This document shows, one piece after another, positions 10,860 to 22,589 of a DNA stretch of 64,000 nt; the first letter of the stretch is position 1, and each line of letters begins with the position of its first letter. The translations under genes were made by a program, and so were the position numbers. The notes beneath the pieces are model-generated. The model ran no database searches, had not been told where the DNA came from, and saw only the letters and a program-made list of their open reading frames with translations. Origin of the DNA: Brassica napus (lineage: Eukaryota > Streptophyta > Magnoliopsida > Brassicales > Brassicaceae); NCBI RefSeq assembly GCF_020379485.1, contig NC_063446.1, positions 22,966,610-23,030,609 on the forward strand. The letters run 5' to 3'.

Positions 10860-12386
10860 TATTTGCAACATTGTTTTATGGCGAAAATTATTTATTTTTT
10901 CAAATCTCGTGGGTCAAAACCCAATCAGTTACTATATATATATATATACCATATCATCCATATAGCTACAATATCACAAACTACACGTTTCAAAACAAGC
11001 AAAAATATATTAAGCATGAATTTCATTTCTGACTTGAAACCAAAAAGTCTTTGTGGAAGATTATGGTGAATGTCATAAAACTTTGGAAGCAGTACTAGGC
11101 TGCTACTGGAGAAACCATTGAATGGTTTTCGTAGACGAAAAAATTAGGTTTTCTTATGATGTATATTCTTTAAATCGTAAGCAAATTATGTGTTTATTAT
11201 TTGATGCTTTCATTAGTTATTATATTGTAGGGAGACAAAATCCATACATCGGTTAGAAAGGACTGGTTTCACAGTGTGATCCTTTAATGAGACAACAATG
11301 TTCTAAGATTCTGTTTAATTTTTCCTTGACACCCTCTTGCGATAACATATAAAGTTATCTGAATCATATGTTGTTTCCAAGATTGAACTGATCAATGATT
11401 GTAACTACATTTGTCTAGCCAACTTCCGTTGGATCATTCTTGGTCTTTCTCATCCAAAATTCTATGTTGGTATGTTCATGATATTTGACTATATGTATAT
11501 AAACTCATTTTGTCTATGTGTATATAAACTCATCCAAAGTTCTATGTTGGTATGTTCATGATCATTCTTGGAGTTATATTTTAGTTCAGTATGCAATTGT
11601 TGCCTTTTATTGATAACAACTATTTATTTTAAGTTTACTATTATCTTTTTATCATCAATTATCAACTTTATCCTCCATGTGATTGTTAATAAATTTCAAG
11701 CAATATATATTAACCATAAACGATAAGGTCGGAATCTAACATGTGAATGTTAATAGATTACTTGGTTGACAAGGTAATCTATTGTATTTATTGTATATAC
11801 AATAGATTAATAGGAGCTGATATTATATGTATATTTTGCTAATATTTTTCATATTTCATAATAAGACCGACTTAACAGGGTTACTAACATTGATGGGATT
11901 TCCAAAATTGTCTTCGACCCCATTGGTGTTCCAGAAATTGATGCTTTAAGATTGAGGTAATACATGCATTCACATATTTTGTTAAATAATATTTTTAAAT
12001 TCTCTAGATGATCTCTTTGCTATTGTTCATAATATGATTGCAAACGAAGACTTCTGAAGGCATTATTGACATCAGTTATTTTGTCTCTATTTTTAATTTT
12101 CTTTTGTTTTTTATACATTGTTCCTTTTATATTTTATTAGACTGTTTCTTATGTTTCATTTAATATTATATTTATAATTTACCCGCATGCAAACAAATAT
12201 ACAATTTAATTTTAATGGCCATCGCATATAAATTTATATTGACATACTAAAATTCCTAGCTATAATCCGTACTTTCTTACATATATTTTTCTTACTATGC
12301 CTTTAACTTTTATTATGTCTACATATTAAAAGTTATAATACTTTAATAATCTCCTCGCCCCGCGCAGGACGCGGGTTATCACCTAG
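10860..12386 (+). mobile_element. Decayed Helitron with RPA-like relic; 3' end at 12386
   Basis: The 3' terminus is textbook: a GC-rich hairpin CCCGCGCAGGACGCGGG followed by TTATCACCTAG and a host T at 12387. Inside, 11016-11310 encodes fragments of the RPA70-like OB-fold protein carried by plant Helitrons: SDLKPKSLCGRLW, then in other frames NVIKLWKQY and ATGETIE, and GDKIHTSVRKDWFH. It is broken by stops and frameshifts. A tandem copy of TTCTATGTTGGTATGTTCATGAT occurs near 11461 and 11542. The 5' end was not found, so the start given is only approximate. Confidence 0.6.
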
Positions 12387-12762
12387 TATTTATTTATTTC
12401 AGTGAATGTAGTACTATTTCTATTGGCTCATCTCTATACCGTTACACGAAAATATCTAAATAAAGGAAGAAAGAATTTTACAGAATGACTTTCCATAATT
12501 AATGGTTAGAATTTAGAAATTTGAAGGTTACTATCCAAAACTTTTGCGAATTTTTTGGGTGGCCGAAGATAATTAGCTAACGAAGTTAACACCATTGGTT
12601 GACCATCAAATCAAGGTTACTATTTTTTACACACATATAAAGCTATAAATGTGTTAGGAAATGAACACACACGGATGCACTCCTCTCATATGATATTTTC
12701 CTTCAAACAACTTATAATTTGATATATTTCAAATTAAGTTGAGGGAAAATTAATCATTAAAC

Positions 12763-13143
12763 ATGGCAAAAATCTCCTTTGTACTTCTCGTCGTCGCCCT
12801 TATTGTCTTTCTATATGTATCTGAGGCTCATCGTTCGATAAATTCCAACGAACTAGTACTTGAAAACAACCTGAATAAAGCTAAGGGCTTGATCGAAGAA
12901 GACTTGAAGAAAAAGGAAAAGAACATTAAGAAGTTGGAAACCGATGTGAGTATATTAAGCAAATCTGAGATAATTCTGAAGGATCTCGAAGAAGCTTACA
13001 AAAATGGTAAGAGTATAGAGCCTTTCAGGAAAGATATCAAGAGACTCAACAAAGAGGTCAAGCAGGGGCCAGAGGAACTGAGATACGTAACCATAATTAA
13101 ATGCATTTTGAAGGATTTGGGATTAAACGGAGGGGAATGTTAA
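12763..13143 (+). CDS. Small secreted Lys/Glu-rich protein, copy 2 (unknown function)
   Basis: Intronless, 126 residues. Signal peptide at residues 1-22 (MAKISFVLLVVALIVFLYVSEA). The mature part is rich in Lys, Glu and Leu with heptad-like spacing (about residues 30-105), suggesting a coiled coil. The C terminus IIKCILKDLGLNGGEC matches IIQSILHDFGLNGGRN of the copy at 5709. Homology extends outside the genes: the promoter motif GACCATCAA...AAGGTT and the 3' motif AATTAGGGTTTGAT are shared, so a whole gene segment was duplicated, about 7 kb apart. This copy is far less basic and has two Cys near the C terminus. Function unknown. Confidence 0.8.
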   Translation: MAKISFVLLVVALIVFLYVSEAHRSINSNELVLENNLNKAKGLIEEDLKKKEKNIKKLETDVSILSKSEIILKDLEEAYKNGKSIEPFRKDIKRLNKEVKQGPEELRYVTIIKCILKDLGLNGGEC

Positions 13144-15400
13144 AACAAGAATTAGGGTTTGATAATTGTTTCGATGCGTTTAAAGGAGGTTTCAAAATGC
13201 CCCATGGAGTTTGGCTTTACAAATGAGAGGAGTAAATAATTTGCTCAGAGTATTTATTTAGCTAATTGCTCAATTGAATAATAAATCAATTGTATTATTA
13301 AACGAAATACATTACATATAATCAATCTACTAGATAGTAACCCGCGCAAAGATGTCTATATTAATGTTGAAATTATATATTATGATTATGTATAACATAA
13401 GATATACTTTAAGCGATAGTTAGATAGAACTAAAGGTATGATTGTTATAAGGGGCGAAGCCAGAAACTTTTTTATAATGAGTTCACTAATATTAAAATTT
13501 AAAATATGGTGTTTGCAAGTTTGGGAAGAAGAAGTTTTGGAATTTTTTTTTTTTATATTTTGCCTATCACGTTGTAGTAGTTATGGACTTAAGGGATTAA
13601 CACATAAAATCAAAAAAAAGTAGATTAATAACATATTATAAGCAAAACAATAATTGTGTGAAAAAAAAAAGTACAACTCCTTTAAATTCAGTAAACAAAG
13701 TTGTATAATAAAATAAATTGAAGGTTATTTGACCCTCTAAATTGTAAAGGTTGTTCTAGTTGCGACCAACACGTGAGATTTGCTGGTGGTTCGTTCCTGG
13801 AAGTTTCTTCTCATCTTCAAGGTCATCTAATGTAGAGCTCTCATGGCAGCGAAGGCGGTGAAACTCGCATGCTTATATTGCTTACTCGAGAAGACTAATA
13901 CACTAAGCCGAGACGATTTACAGTGATTCAATTTCCTCGAAACAGAGACCACCTCATCGAGCAGTAACAAAACCAAATATGACACATTTGAGAAATAGTT
14001 TTCAACGTCCTCTTTCAGCAATGAGAGGCAGTTCTAAAGAACGTGAGTGCTCTGCTAAATGCATGAAAGCATGTACGGAGAAAAGGGTTCTTTCATTAAC
14101 ACTTGGCATCATACTAAAGTTTCATCGTTTTGTTGTCTCTACGGATCTGTCGATTTAATGGTGATAGATCAGATGGGTTATCGTTTTTAACAGAAACGTA
14201 TAGAGGAATAATGAATATTTATTGATGCTATGATTATATTGAGAGGATTGATAAATCAACTAATCGAACTTGAAACTGAAGGTTTATCACGTAAAAGTGT
14301 TCGTCGAGAAAAATATAGATGATATAAAGTTCTTTTAAATGAATGTTAATGTGAACGCATTAAATTCACAGTTTTGGTGAGAAACGTTCTCTGCGTGACA
14401 CGTAAGCGTTTTACTAGATAAAAGCTTCTCGTGAAGCCACGTCACCACATCACATTCCTTGCCAATAAATTTTTAAGGGAAGTTTTAAAAGTGCTTTTCC
14501 TTTAATATATAGGAGATATGTCTTATTAAAATAGAAATACACTTTAAAATTAACCCTTAGACTTACAAAATATTTACAACCCAATGCCACTGAAATAACC
14601 AAATAAACCTATTTTCAAGTAATTTTTGTCTTTTCCAAAATTAATGAAGTAATAACTACTCATAATTCTATGCTTTCTATGTCTTTTTCAAAATTAATAA
14701 AATATTTCCTAAATTAAATTTATCTTTTACCTTATCTATTTCATATTAATATTATAAACATTAATGAATACCAATAATATACACAAAATATTTATGTAAC
14801 AATATAAGTTACATTTTGTCTCATTCTCCCCCACAATTCACGTTACTCTTCTTTTATTTTTGAACATTTTTTTCTTCTTTACCAATATAACTATATTACT
14901 ACATACACCATTATACAAGTAATTATTTACCAACTTACCATGTATATAAAATAATTTTATTTGACATTATCATAAAATTTTGATCCAAAAAAAAAAAAAT
15001 TGTATAGATGTATAGATCATATTCTAAAAATGGTGGTAATATAATTGACGGTTTACTAGACAAAATAAAATTAAACAATATAAACTATAAAATCATTATG
15101 CTTATAAATGTTATTCTTTCCGTTTCGTTATGTAAGTAGTTTTGCTTAAAACACGAATATTAAGAAACTTTAACATTTTCTAAAACAGCAATAAAAACGT
15201 TTTTTATTTATTGCATACATTTATTCTGTCTGCAACATTTAATTAGAGAGAGATTATTGCTAGTAATAAAATTAATAAAAGTTAATACCAACATTGTTAG
15301 TAATAAAATTAATAAAAGTTAATACCAACAATCACACGTTTGAGTTTTTAAGAAATTTTTTGCAACATTTTGGAGCCGAGTGAATAGGCCTGGGCATTTT
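13144..15400. other. Gene-poor AT-rich region with transposon debris
   Basis: No supportable gene. At 13329-13347, ACTAGATAGTAACCCGCGC looks like the reverse complement of a Helitron 3' end, so a minus-strand Helitron probably ended at 13330. At 15256-15335 a unit TAGTAATAAAATTAATAAAAGTTAATACCAACA is directly repeated. Near 15395-15475 there is a G/C-rich patch of alternating CCGGACCCGAA-type repeats, common at ends or interiors of Brassicaceae non-autonomous elements. Confidence 0.5.
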
Positions 15401-15734
15401 ACCCGGACCCGAAGACCCGAACCGGAACCGACCCGAAAATACAGGTTTGGGTCCGGGTCCGGGTCCATGCTAAGTACCTATTAGTGTTATAGTTAATATA
15501 TCATTTATAAATAACATGTTAATTCATAATTGTTCATTTTCATACTTTTTATTTAAAAAATTTGTTTGCTATATCTTAGACATGGTTAGATTTTTTATAT
15601 AATACCCAATATCATGATACGTTTTACGCTAAAATGCTAAAATATAAAATTAAGTACAAATATAATTTACATTTACATTTACATACACGACTACATTTAC
15701 AAATATATCATTAAATACAAACATAAATTAAATA

Positions 15735-15755
15735 CTCGCGCAGATCAAAGTCTAG
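15735..15755 (+). mobile_element. Helitron 3' terminus (fragment)
   Basis: The sequence CTCGCGCAGATCAAAGTCTAG followed by T has the spacing and CTAG end of Brassicaceae Helitrons. The hairpin has decayed to a half site and the 5' end is not identified. Confidence 0.45.
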
Positions 15756-15757
15756 TA

Positions 15758-15998
15758 CTCCCTCTGTTTCTAAATGTAAGATGTTTTAAAGAATTTTAAT
15801 GTTTCAATATATAAGATGTTTTCATTTTCCTAGGTAACTTTTACTTTATTAAAAACTGTGCAACCAATCATATTTAATAATCTATTTTGTAATTGGTTGA
15901 ATATCATTAATTTATAGTTTTAATGTTGTTTTCTAGACAATTTTTTTTTTAATATGTGTATTTTTAACTGAATATTATATATTTAGAAACAGATGGAG
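15758..15998. mobile_element. Stowaway-type (Tc1/mariner) MITE
   Basis: 241 bp between TA dinucleotide target duplications (15756-15757 and 15999-16000). Terminal inverted repeats CTCCCTCTGTTTCTAAAT and its complement ATTTAGAAACAGATGGAG match except for one or two bases. No coding sequence. It sits directly after the Helitron end at 15755. Confidence 0.8.
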
Positions 15999-16004
15999 TA
16001 TCTA

Positions 16005-17985
16005 TCTATCTATATAAATAAATGGGACTTTTCTCCCACCTCAGGCCGCCACGTCACCAAACAAGGATAGGCGTTTTTGGACACGTGGCCTCTTCTTTCT
16101 TCGTGTGTTCTCGACTTTTTTTTAGCGGCAAAGGAAAGTGGGCCATGGCCCGTAACGAGTGTTTAGTTGGCCGGAGGCCAAGATATGTCGTCACCAACAA
16201 CAAAATTAAAGCAAAAAAAAACAAAAAAAAAAACAAAGCTTCACCCTTTACACTTCCACGATTCTTTTAATGCTTCCAAAACTCTACCATCAATTGTAAC
16301 GCATGATTTAACTCTTCAAATTTTTTGTACCATATATTTATTGTTCAGATCTACTCTTCATCTCGACATAAATCTCTGCAAAATTACCTCTTACTCAAAG
16401 TTCCAATAGATAGACAGCAGCCGCTAGGGCTAGAAATCATGATAGGAATCACGAGTTTTCTTTTGTAATGGAGATTCGGTTGCGAAATTGAGAAATCTCT
16501 CAACGAAGCTGCACAATCTGATGACTGAGGAACTTTGAGATGGTGCGTCTAGACGACGATGATGGTAATGAGCTTTCCCTCATCTTGATTTGATCATTTG
16601 AATCTGACAAGAAACAACTTTCAACAGGAGCAAATCAAAACTTACATAGTGAAAACAGATTGGCTTTCACAGTAAGCATGTGGATTTCAGACATGTGGTA
16701 GAATTTTAGCTGTGGGAAATTCAATCGAAAAGATCAGATATCTAGAAAGTCCCCAAAGGCAGCTGTTGTCGCAGATTGTGAACTCATCTCTTATAAAAGC
16801 ATACTTCCAACACATTCCATGTCCTTTTGTACCTTTGGTATCTTCCACCATAATTATTTGGTGATTGCGTATGTTTTTGGTATCAGTCACATGATTTTGC
16901 TTTTGTTTGTTTTCTTTCCAAAGTCTTTTGGTTACAAGTTTGGTGTGTTCTTATGGCAGGCTTTTTGATTCAAGAAGGAACAGAGACAATGCTTCTCCAA
17001 GGTTCCATCTTTGTTCATCGCCTTAACACTTTTAAACACATGCTGAAAGAGGGAGCTGTTTACAAGCTCAGTAGGTTTGATGTTACCTGATGAAGGTAAC
17101 TGAACTGATACCATTTTATCTTTGCATAATCAGTGAATAAAACTGGTGTCTCAGACACTACTCTTATTGACTTTCAAGAGGTAAGAAACTATCTTTTACA
17201 TTGCTTCTTCCATGTTCTTACTTACCCTCAAAATGATTTTAGGGAAACTCTATCCTCTAGCTTCATCAAGACCGTTTGAATCTACTGCTTGCTTTATAGC
17301 CAAAGAATATGATGTTAACAGAGAGCAAGTCTAGAAACTCATTAGGCAATATCTTGGGGTTGAGGATGCACCCAGTAAATCTTTTGTTTTTGTATTTTGA
17401 TTGATATTCTTCAATAGATTTCTCTCGATGAACGAGCGCTCTTTAGGTGACGATGGAGAGGCTCATTCTACATAATGAGGCTTTATCTATTGTTTACTAT
17501 CGCATTGAGTGGAATATGAGACATGCTCTGAAGCCTACATATGAAACTCTCTTTGAGATGTTAAAATACTCATCCTGGAGGGTTGCATTTTTTTGTCCAT
17601 CCTATGTGTTCACCTTCATTAGTCATACTACAGATGTGGCTTAGTCCTGCTTCTTTAAAGCTTGATCAAATCACTTGGGATGATCATGATTGCTTGCTTG
17701 AGAAAACTGTTGCTAATGAGATATGTGAAAGTATTTTCTATTACAATAATATCCAAAACAACTTCGGTTTTTTATCTAACATTCTCTTATTTATAAAGCG
17801 GTGCAACAAATCAGCAACATCTTCGATCTTAAAAAATATTTGGAATAGGGCCTCTATGCTTTGGTTATTATCATCCATCTATTCATGGTTAGTTTTATAC
17901 ACATGTTTCTTTGATCGTCACCAGCTTATACCTACTGCAACTTTTGCATTACGTGTTTACCAATTCTTTCATATACTATGTACTT
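16005..17985 (+). mobile_element. Probable decayed Helitron segment with RPA-like OB-fold relic
   Basis: Starts with an AT-rich TCTATATAAATAAATGGGACTT head followed by GCCACGTCACC, the style of Brassicaceae Helitron 5' ends. At 16959-17090 the + strand reads ETMLLQGSIFVHRLNTFKHM and then LKEGAVYKLSRFDVT, typical of the RPA70-like protein encoded by plant Helitrons. Downstream NKTGVSDTTLIDFQE continues the same protein. Stops interrupt it. No convincing 3' hairpin was found before the HB20 relic, so the end is arbitrary. Confidence 0.5.
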
Positions 17986-17989
17986 CTCC

Positions 17990-18523
17990 TTTTAACATAC
18001 AGTCTAACATCTTATAATGCGTTTGGACAGGGCGGGGACAACAACCTAGGTGACGATACGCCAGGAGCCTCATGTGTGTCCTGCATCTGCTCAAAAAATC
18101 ACAAGCTTTCTGCAACTGATCAGGCCACCGGCAGTGGTGTTTTGAAACCAAACCGCAATCTGCCTTGGTTGCATGCATCCCCAATGCTTTAAGCTAGTTT
18201 TATCTTCCTCTCTGGCTCCAGCTGATGATCCTCATCATCAGATTGATGATCCTCTTGCACGTTCATTAACGACATGATCTGTTCATCATGTAGTTTCCTC
18301 CTCCTATATAGACAACAAAATTTATGTACGACTTTAACTATGTATCAATGGAGAGAGAAAGTGAGAGATTAGAACCGTTGAAGAGATGATTAGGAGGACA
18401 AGAAGGGAGTTGATCATGACTACTGTCTTCATGGAGTTGTTGGAACATAAAACCATTTTGAGGAAACGCCATCTCCAATCTCAATCCTGCGGCTGCGTCC
18501 GTGGTCGGATCAAATACATACAT
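17990..18523 (-). pseudogene. HD-Zip I homeobox gene relic (ATHB20-like)
   Basis: The minus strand carries scrambled but recognisable pieces of an HD-Zip class I transcription factor. From 18523: MYVFDPTTDAAAGLRLEMAF, then FMFQQLHED and LPSCPP, ending at a stop at 18338. Next IGGGNYMMNRS (about 18300-18260), EDHQSDDEDHQ joined to LEPERKIKLA (homeodomain helix 2), MQPRQIAVWFQN (helix 3, about 18180-18130), and a leucine-zipper start RWPDQLQKACDFLS. Frameshifts, stops and an internal deletion of the first half of the homeodomain make it non-functional. In Arabidopsis HB20 (At3g01220) sits next to At3g01210, exactly as here. The ORF at 17969-18184 is this relic read in shifted frames. Confidence 0.85.
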
Positions 18524-18910
18524 GTATATTCAAATTACCTCCACCAATGATATAGTTCACTGATATATATATCTAGATTGTGAAGTTACTACCTAGTGAT
18601 GATCAAATGCTTAATTTGCTGTTTTCAAATTTGGAAATTATTAACAAACAAATCTGGAGTCTCTTGTGGAGAATGAAAAGATCAAGTTAGGGAGGTTTCT
18701 AGGACCCATCTTTCTAATAAAAAATAAGTTTAGGCGGATATATATTTACTCATATATGTTCCCCTTCATGTATAAACTCTTACAATTTCTCATATAACAT
18801 ACAGGGAAAATCATGTAATGGTAGTAATTATACATTTATGTTCTTTTATTCCCAACATCTTCATGGCTTAAAAGTTTAAACTTTAGTTCATATTATGACA
18901 CAATACATGA

Positions 18911-19896
18911 TCAACTGCTCCCACCACCACCCATATGGGCCGCAGCTTTTGCAGCCCGGCCCAAAGCATCTGAGAACCATAAAGCCCCATTAGCGAAGTA
19001 TCGACTGTTGACAACAGTGGTCGCGGCAGAAGCAGCCACTTTACCGGTAATGGTGGCTGCAGCCACAGCAGCCGTTCCCGTGACAAGAACCGCGGATTTT
19101 GTGAAATCCGAGAAATGATACTTGTCGTCCGCTGATCTCACGACTTCCATGCTCGACTGAATGTTCTGTGTGAGGCCAGTGTAACGACCGATCTCAGCCA
19201 ATTTGTTGGCTACCAAGCTTGAGAATCCCTGAGACTCGTCCAAAGCTTTGGCTTTACCGATGGCATCTTTGCTTAGGACGTAGCCTTTAGATATCATTGT
19301 CTTGACGACTTGTTGAGCAATGGTTACTGCTTCTCCAGGCGATGAAGCAAATGCGTCCGCGTGGCTTTGAGTCACCTTTACAGTCACAAAAACAAAGAAA
19401 CGTTTTGAATCTTTAAATGACAAAGTAATCTAAGTTGGTTCTGTTTTATTTACCGTTAAAGTATAATCTCCTTCTCGTGTGAGATTGTTAGATTCGTGTA
19501 GATAGACACCGTACATGGATATCCACACGGTTTGATCAACGATCGTAGCTCCCTGGGAACAACATTGATATCAATGCTCGGAGAGGGTCATTCTCAATCA
19601 GGGAAAAGCCAAGGACTTACGGTAAGTAACAAGGCCATATCTAGAGCATACGCATCTCTGAACGTTACATAAGCCGTTAACGCATCATCTCCTTGGCATC
19701 TGAAGTCAGTCCATGCAGAGACATTAAAACAAGAATCCAAGAAACTAGTAATAATATAGAGATAAATAATTGTCAATTACCCAGTGATCTCGACGAGCTC
19801 GACGATTCCACAATGAGAGAAGAAACTCTGAACATCTTTCTCAGTGGCTCGAGGAGACAAGTTGGTGACTTCAGCAACGTAACCACAGGGATACAT
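18911..19896 (-). CDS. RRM-domain protein, ACD11-binding-partner-like (At3g01210 type)
   Basis: Four coding exons on the minus strand: 19896-19781, 19699-19621, 19552-19454 and 19375-18911, giving about 252 residues. The ATG choice gives MYPCGYVAEVTNLSPRATEK, the conserved start. Residues about 5-75 are an RNA-recognition motif (VEITGCQGDALTAYVTFRDA). The rest is an Ala-rich helical region (GEAVTIAQQVVKTMISKGYV ... AAVAAATITGKVAASAAT) typical of the BPA1/BPL family. BPA1 binds the lipid-transfer protein ACD11 and modulates cell death; this member's own role is not established. The longer ORF reaching 19423 reads into intron 3. A (GA)n tract at 20341-20358 lies upstream in the likely 5' leader. 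Confidence 0.92.
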
Positions 19897-21080
19897 CTCT
19901 AACACAAACCTCAGATACCTAAGTCAAAGAACAAACATAACACCAGATTCTTGGATCAAAATTCAAAGAATTATACAGATTCAAAGATACGAAACAAAAA
20001 GGGCCGGTTTTGTGTATATAAGCAGAGAAGAAACAGAGTAAGAAGAATAGATTGTGATTTGAAATGAGTGCATGGATGAAAGCAACAGGCTCAGATGGCC
20101 AATCGATCAAAGTAGTAATAAGTATTATTCACCCAAACAAATTGAAAATCAACGCACGAACAAATTGATATTAGTGGTGGATCAGAGTGATCCGACCCTT
20201 TAAAAGCTTACACTGATTACTGATTTTAAGGTAAAGATAGATAGATAGATCAGGAAAGTGTCAAGCGAATCAACCGAAAGAGACGGAGATGATGAAAGAA
20301 AGAACACAGAATTAGCGTGAAGACAGAGATAGATCGATAGAGAGAGAGAGAGAGAGAGTTGTTATGTTCATCTTACTTTTTTTTTTTCTTTGGCTTTGTC
20401 GGCTCGATATTGATGTTGTGGTCGAGGAAATTCTCACGCGCCGTTACGTCACCAACTTCTGAAATACTAGGGGAAATTTGTGCGTGAACAGCACGCTCAT
20501 ATCTTGCGGGTGTTAGTATTGACAAGTGTTGTGCTTTTAATTTACTGTTGTTTGGGCCTATTGGGTGCCTTGGATATCAATATTTGATTTAATGGGTTTT
20601 TGAAAGCCCAAACACACGAAATTATTAATTACGGACGAGTCCCTTCTCTAGGTATAAAAAACCCCTAAAACTGCATATCACTCTAACTTGGTAGACAATT
20701 TTTAATTAGCTCTCTCTTTCTTTCTTTTTTTGCTTTATCTCTTTGCTATGGTCATGGAACTATTTTGTTTGGGAATGGATATACTCACAGTTTTTAGCTT
20801 TATGCTTAATAGGCAGCGCTTGTTCGTTTTTTTTTTTGTAGTCAAAAGAGTTGATGTTGTTCTTATAGCTGTCATCTTGCTTGTTACTTAGGCTAAAAAC
20901 TTGTACGTAGTTTTGAATTCTGTCCACAAGAAAGATGGGCGCGTATTGTGTGTTGCGATCTATCCTACAGAGTTTGAACTTGAGCGAATGAAAACATGAG
21001 GAATTCCATGGTCCTGCTATTCCTATTGGTGGTGGAGACAAAAAGAAGGAATATGAGGACGTCATCAATGAGAGAATACA
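19897..21080. other. Promoter/5' leader of the RRM gene, then unassigned spacer
   Basis: 19897-20360 is the presumed 5' untranslated region and promoter of the minus-strand RRM gene. From 20640 the + strand has a promoter-like start (GGTATAAAAAACCCCTAAAA, 20651-20670) and short open stretches around 20930-21060, but no family is recognised and no frame stays open. It may be a decayed gene from the interval lost relative to Arabidopsis. Confidence 0.4.
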
Positions 21081-22540
21081 TGTGAATACGAAAAAAGTAA
21101 ATTTAAGTAAGTTTGTTGACATTTTGGCTTTTCTTTGGCTTGGCCTATCTCACTCTTCATCACTCACGGCCAGCGTCTCTCTGTTTTGTTCACTCTCTTT
21201 GTTTTACTTTTCACTCACTCTCTGTTGTTACTTGTGTATCATCATAACACACAAGCACACTCATACTCTCTTACACATTTGGTTTCTTGTAGAGAGAAGA
21301 GAGTAAGCTTGTTGTCTACATCTTTCTTTCTCCAACTCTTTTTTTTATTAGACTTGGATACCTTTTACAACAACACACATACAAACTTATAGTAGTTTTA
21401 CTCTAACTACTACACACATGCTTACTTGCAACTCTAGGCTCAATGATATGATCATGTACCAGTCAAACAAAGAAGATAATGAGAGCATGGATGATCCAGC
21501 TGATGGAGGAGCTCTAGCCATATCTGAAGGTCCTATGACTCGCGAGCCAGAAGCAAGCAACTCAAAGAAGCCATTGGAGGATTACTTAAGACATCACTGA
21601 AGCAAGAAGAGAGTCTTGGAAGAAGCTTGATCAACCAAGACACACTTTCCACAATTCAAGCCATCTCAGCTCCAAGATAGACATCAAATGAGCAAGTAAC
21701 ATATGTGTGCTCTTTTTCCCTATCTTTGGTTTTGTCCCACTGGGTTTTCCAAAGATAGACTTTTAATGAGGCCATATGTTACTTTCCTATCACTCATTTG
21801 ATGATCTCAGTTCAAGACTTTATTTTAATTATTTATCTTTGTTGACATGAAGCATAATTAGACTGCTAGAGTTGAGAATTAAGCTGCCAGACTTGAAAAC
21901 CCTTATAAGGTTTTATAAGGTTTTATAAGGTTTATTTTTAAGGCTCATTTAGAGACGAAGGAGCCTGTTCCTTGCCTTCTCTATAAATATGTGTCTGAAA
22001 ACCCTAATAGAAGGATCCATCTTTTTATCAAAAACCTTTGTTTTCTCTTTTCTTCTTGCTTGTCGAGTTGATTGAGTGTTGGTGTGTAATATCCAACTTC
22101 TGGTGTGTAATATCCAGAGTCTAAGGGCTTCTTATTTGGTGTGTCATATCCAGATCAGTCGCCTAGGAGTATCAATAGATCATCCATCCCTCTTGTGTCA
22201 CCATTCGATCCACAAACCTTGAGAACCTTGAGTCTTTTGATTCGTTTCTGCAAGGATTATCTCATCTGTTCCAGAGCATCATCCTAGGATCTCATTACTC
22301 AACAACTCCCACTTGCACCTTACTTCTAGGTATGTGGCTTACAAGCAACTTGCTTTAGCCACCAACACTCCTAACAACTATTACCAACTCAAACAACTCC
22401 ACCTTAACTTAGTTAGCTTACCAACTAACTAGTTACTATTATTCTTCTTGTTGTGTAACTTCTAGTTACACAACCTAACTTACTTGGACTTCATGTTGTA
22501 CATCTTCTTGTTCCTCCGTTTCTTGCATGCCAAGCTTTCT
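21080..22540. mobile_element. Decayed LTR retrotransposon (leader/gag remnant)
   Basis: At 21418-21597 a 60-residue ORF ends in GPMTREPEASNSKKPLEDYL, resembling the short GPxTRA... leader of plant gypsy-type gag. Then follows TTTTGTCCCACTGGGTTTTCC and TTTTAATGAGGC, motifs common in the internal untranslated part of plant LTR elements. Next come a TATAAATATG promoter-like stretch and a GGTGTGTAATATCCA-type triplicated motif (22080-22150). No paired LTRs or target duplications could be defined. Confidence 0.5.
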
Positions 22541-22589
22541 TCTTCTTCCTTGGGTGGTAAGCTATCTCTTGCTTCCACTTCTTCATTCT

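Noticed and set aside
9906..11069. ORFs of 60-78 residues at 9.9-11.1 kb
   Set aside because: AT-driven open frames inside the diverged tandem duplication; only the end of the last one (SDLKPKSLCGRLW) has meaning, as an RPA-like relic.
16022..16409. Overlapping ORFs of 60-82 residues near 16.0-16.4 kb
   Set aside because: No domain; the DNA resembles a Helitron 5' head and a Lys-rich run comes from a poly-A stretch.
18575..18600. CTACCTAGT as a possible Helitron 3' end for the element starting near 16005
   Set aside because: No GC-rich hairpin before it and it lies beyond the HB20 relic, which would have to be inside the element.
19594..19902. Short ORFs on both strands over the RRM gene 5' exons
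   Set aside because: They run through introns; the spliced minus-strand RRM frame explains the conservation.
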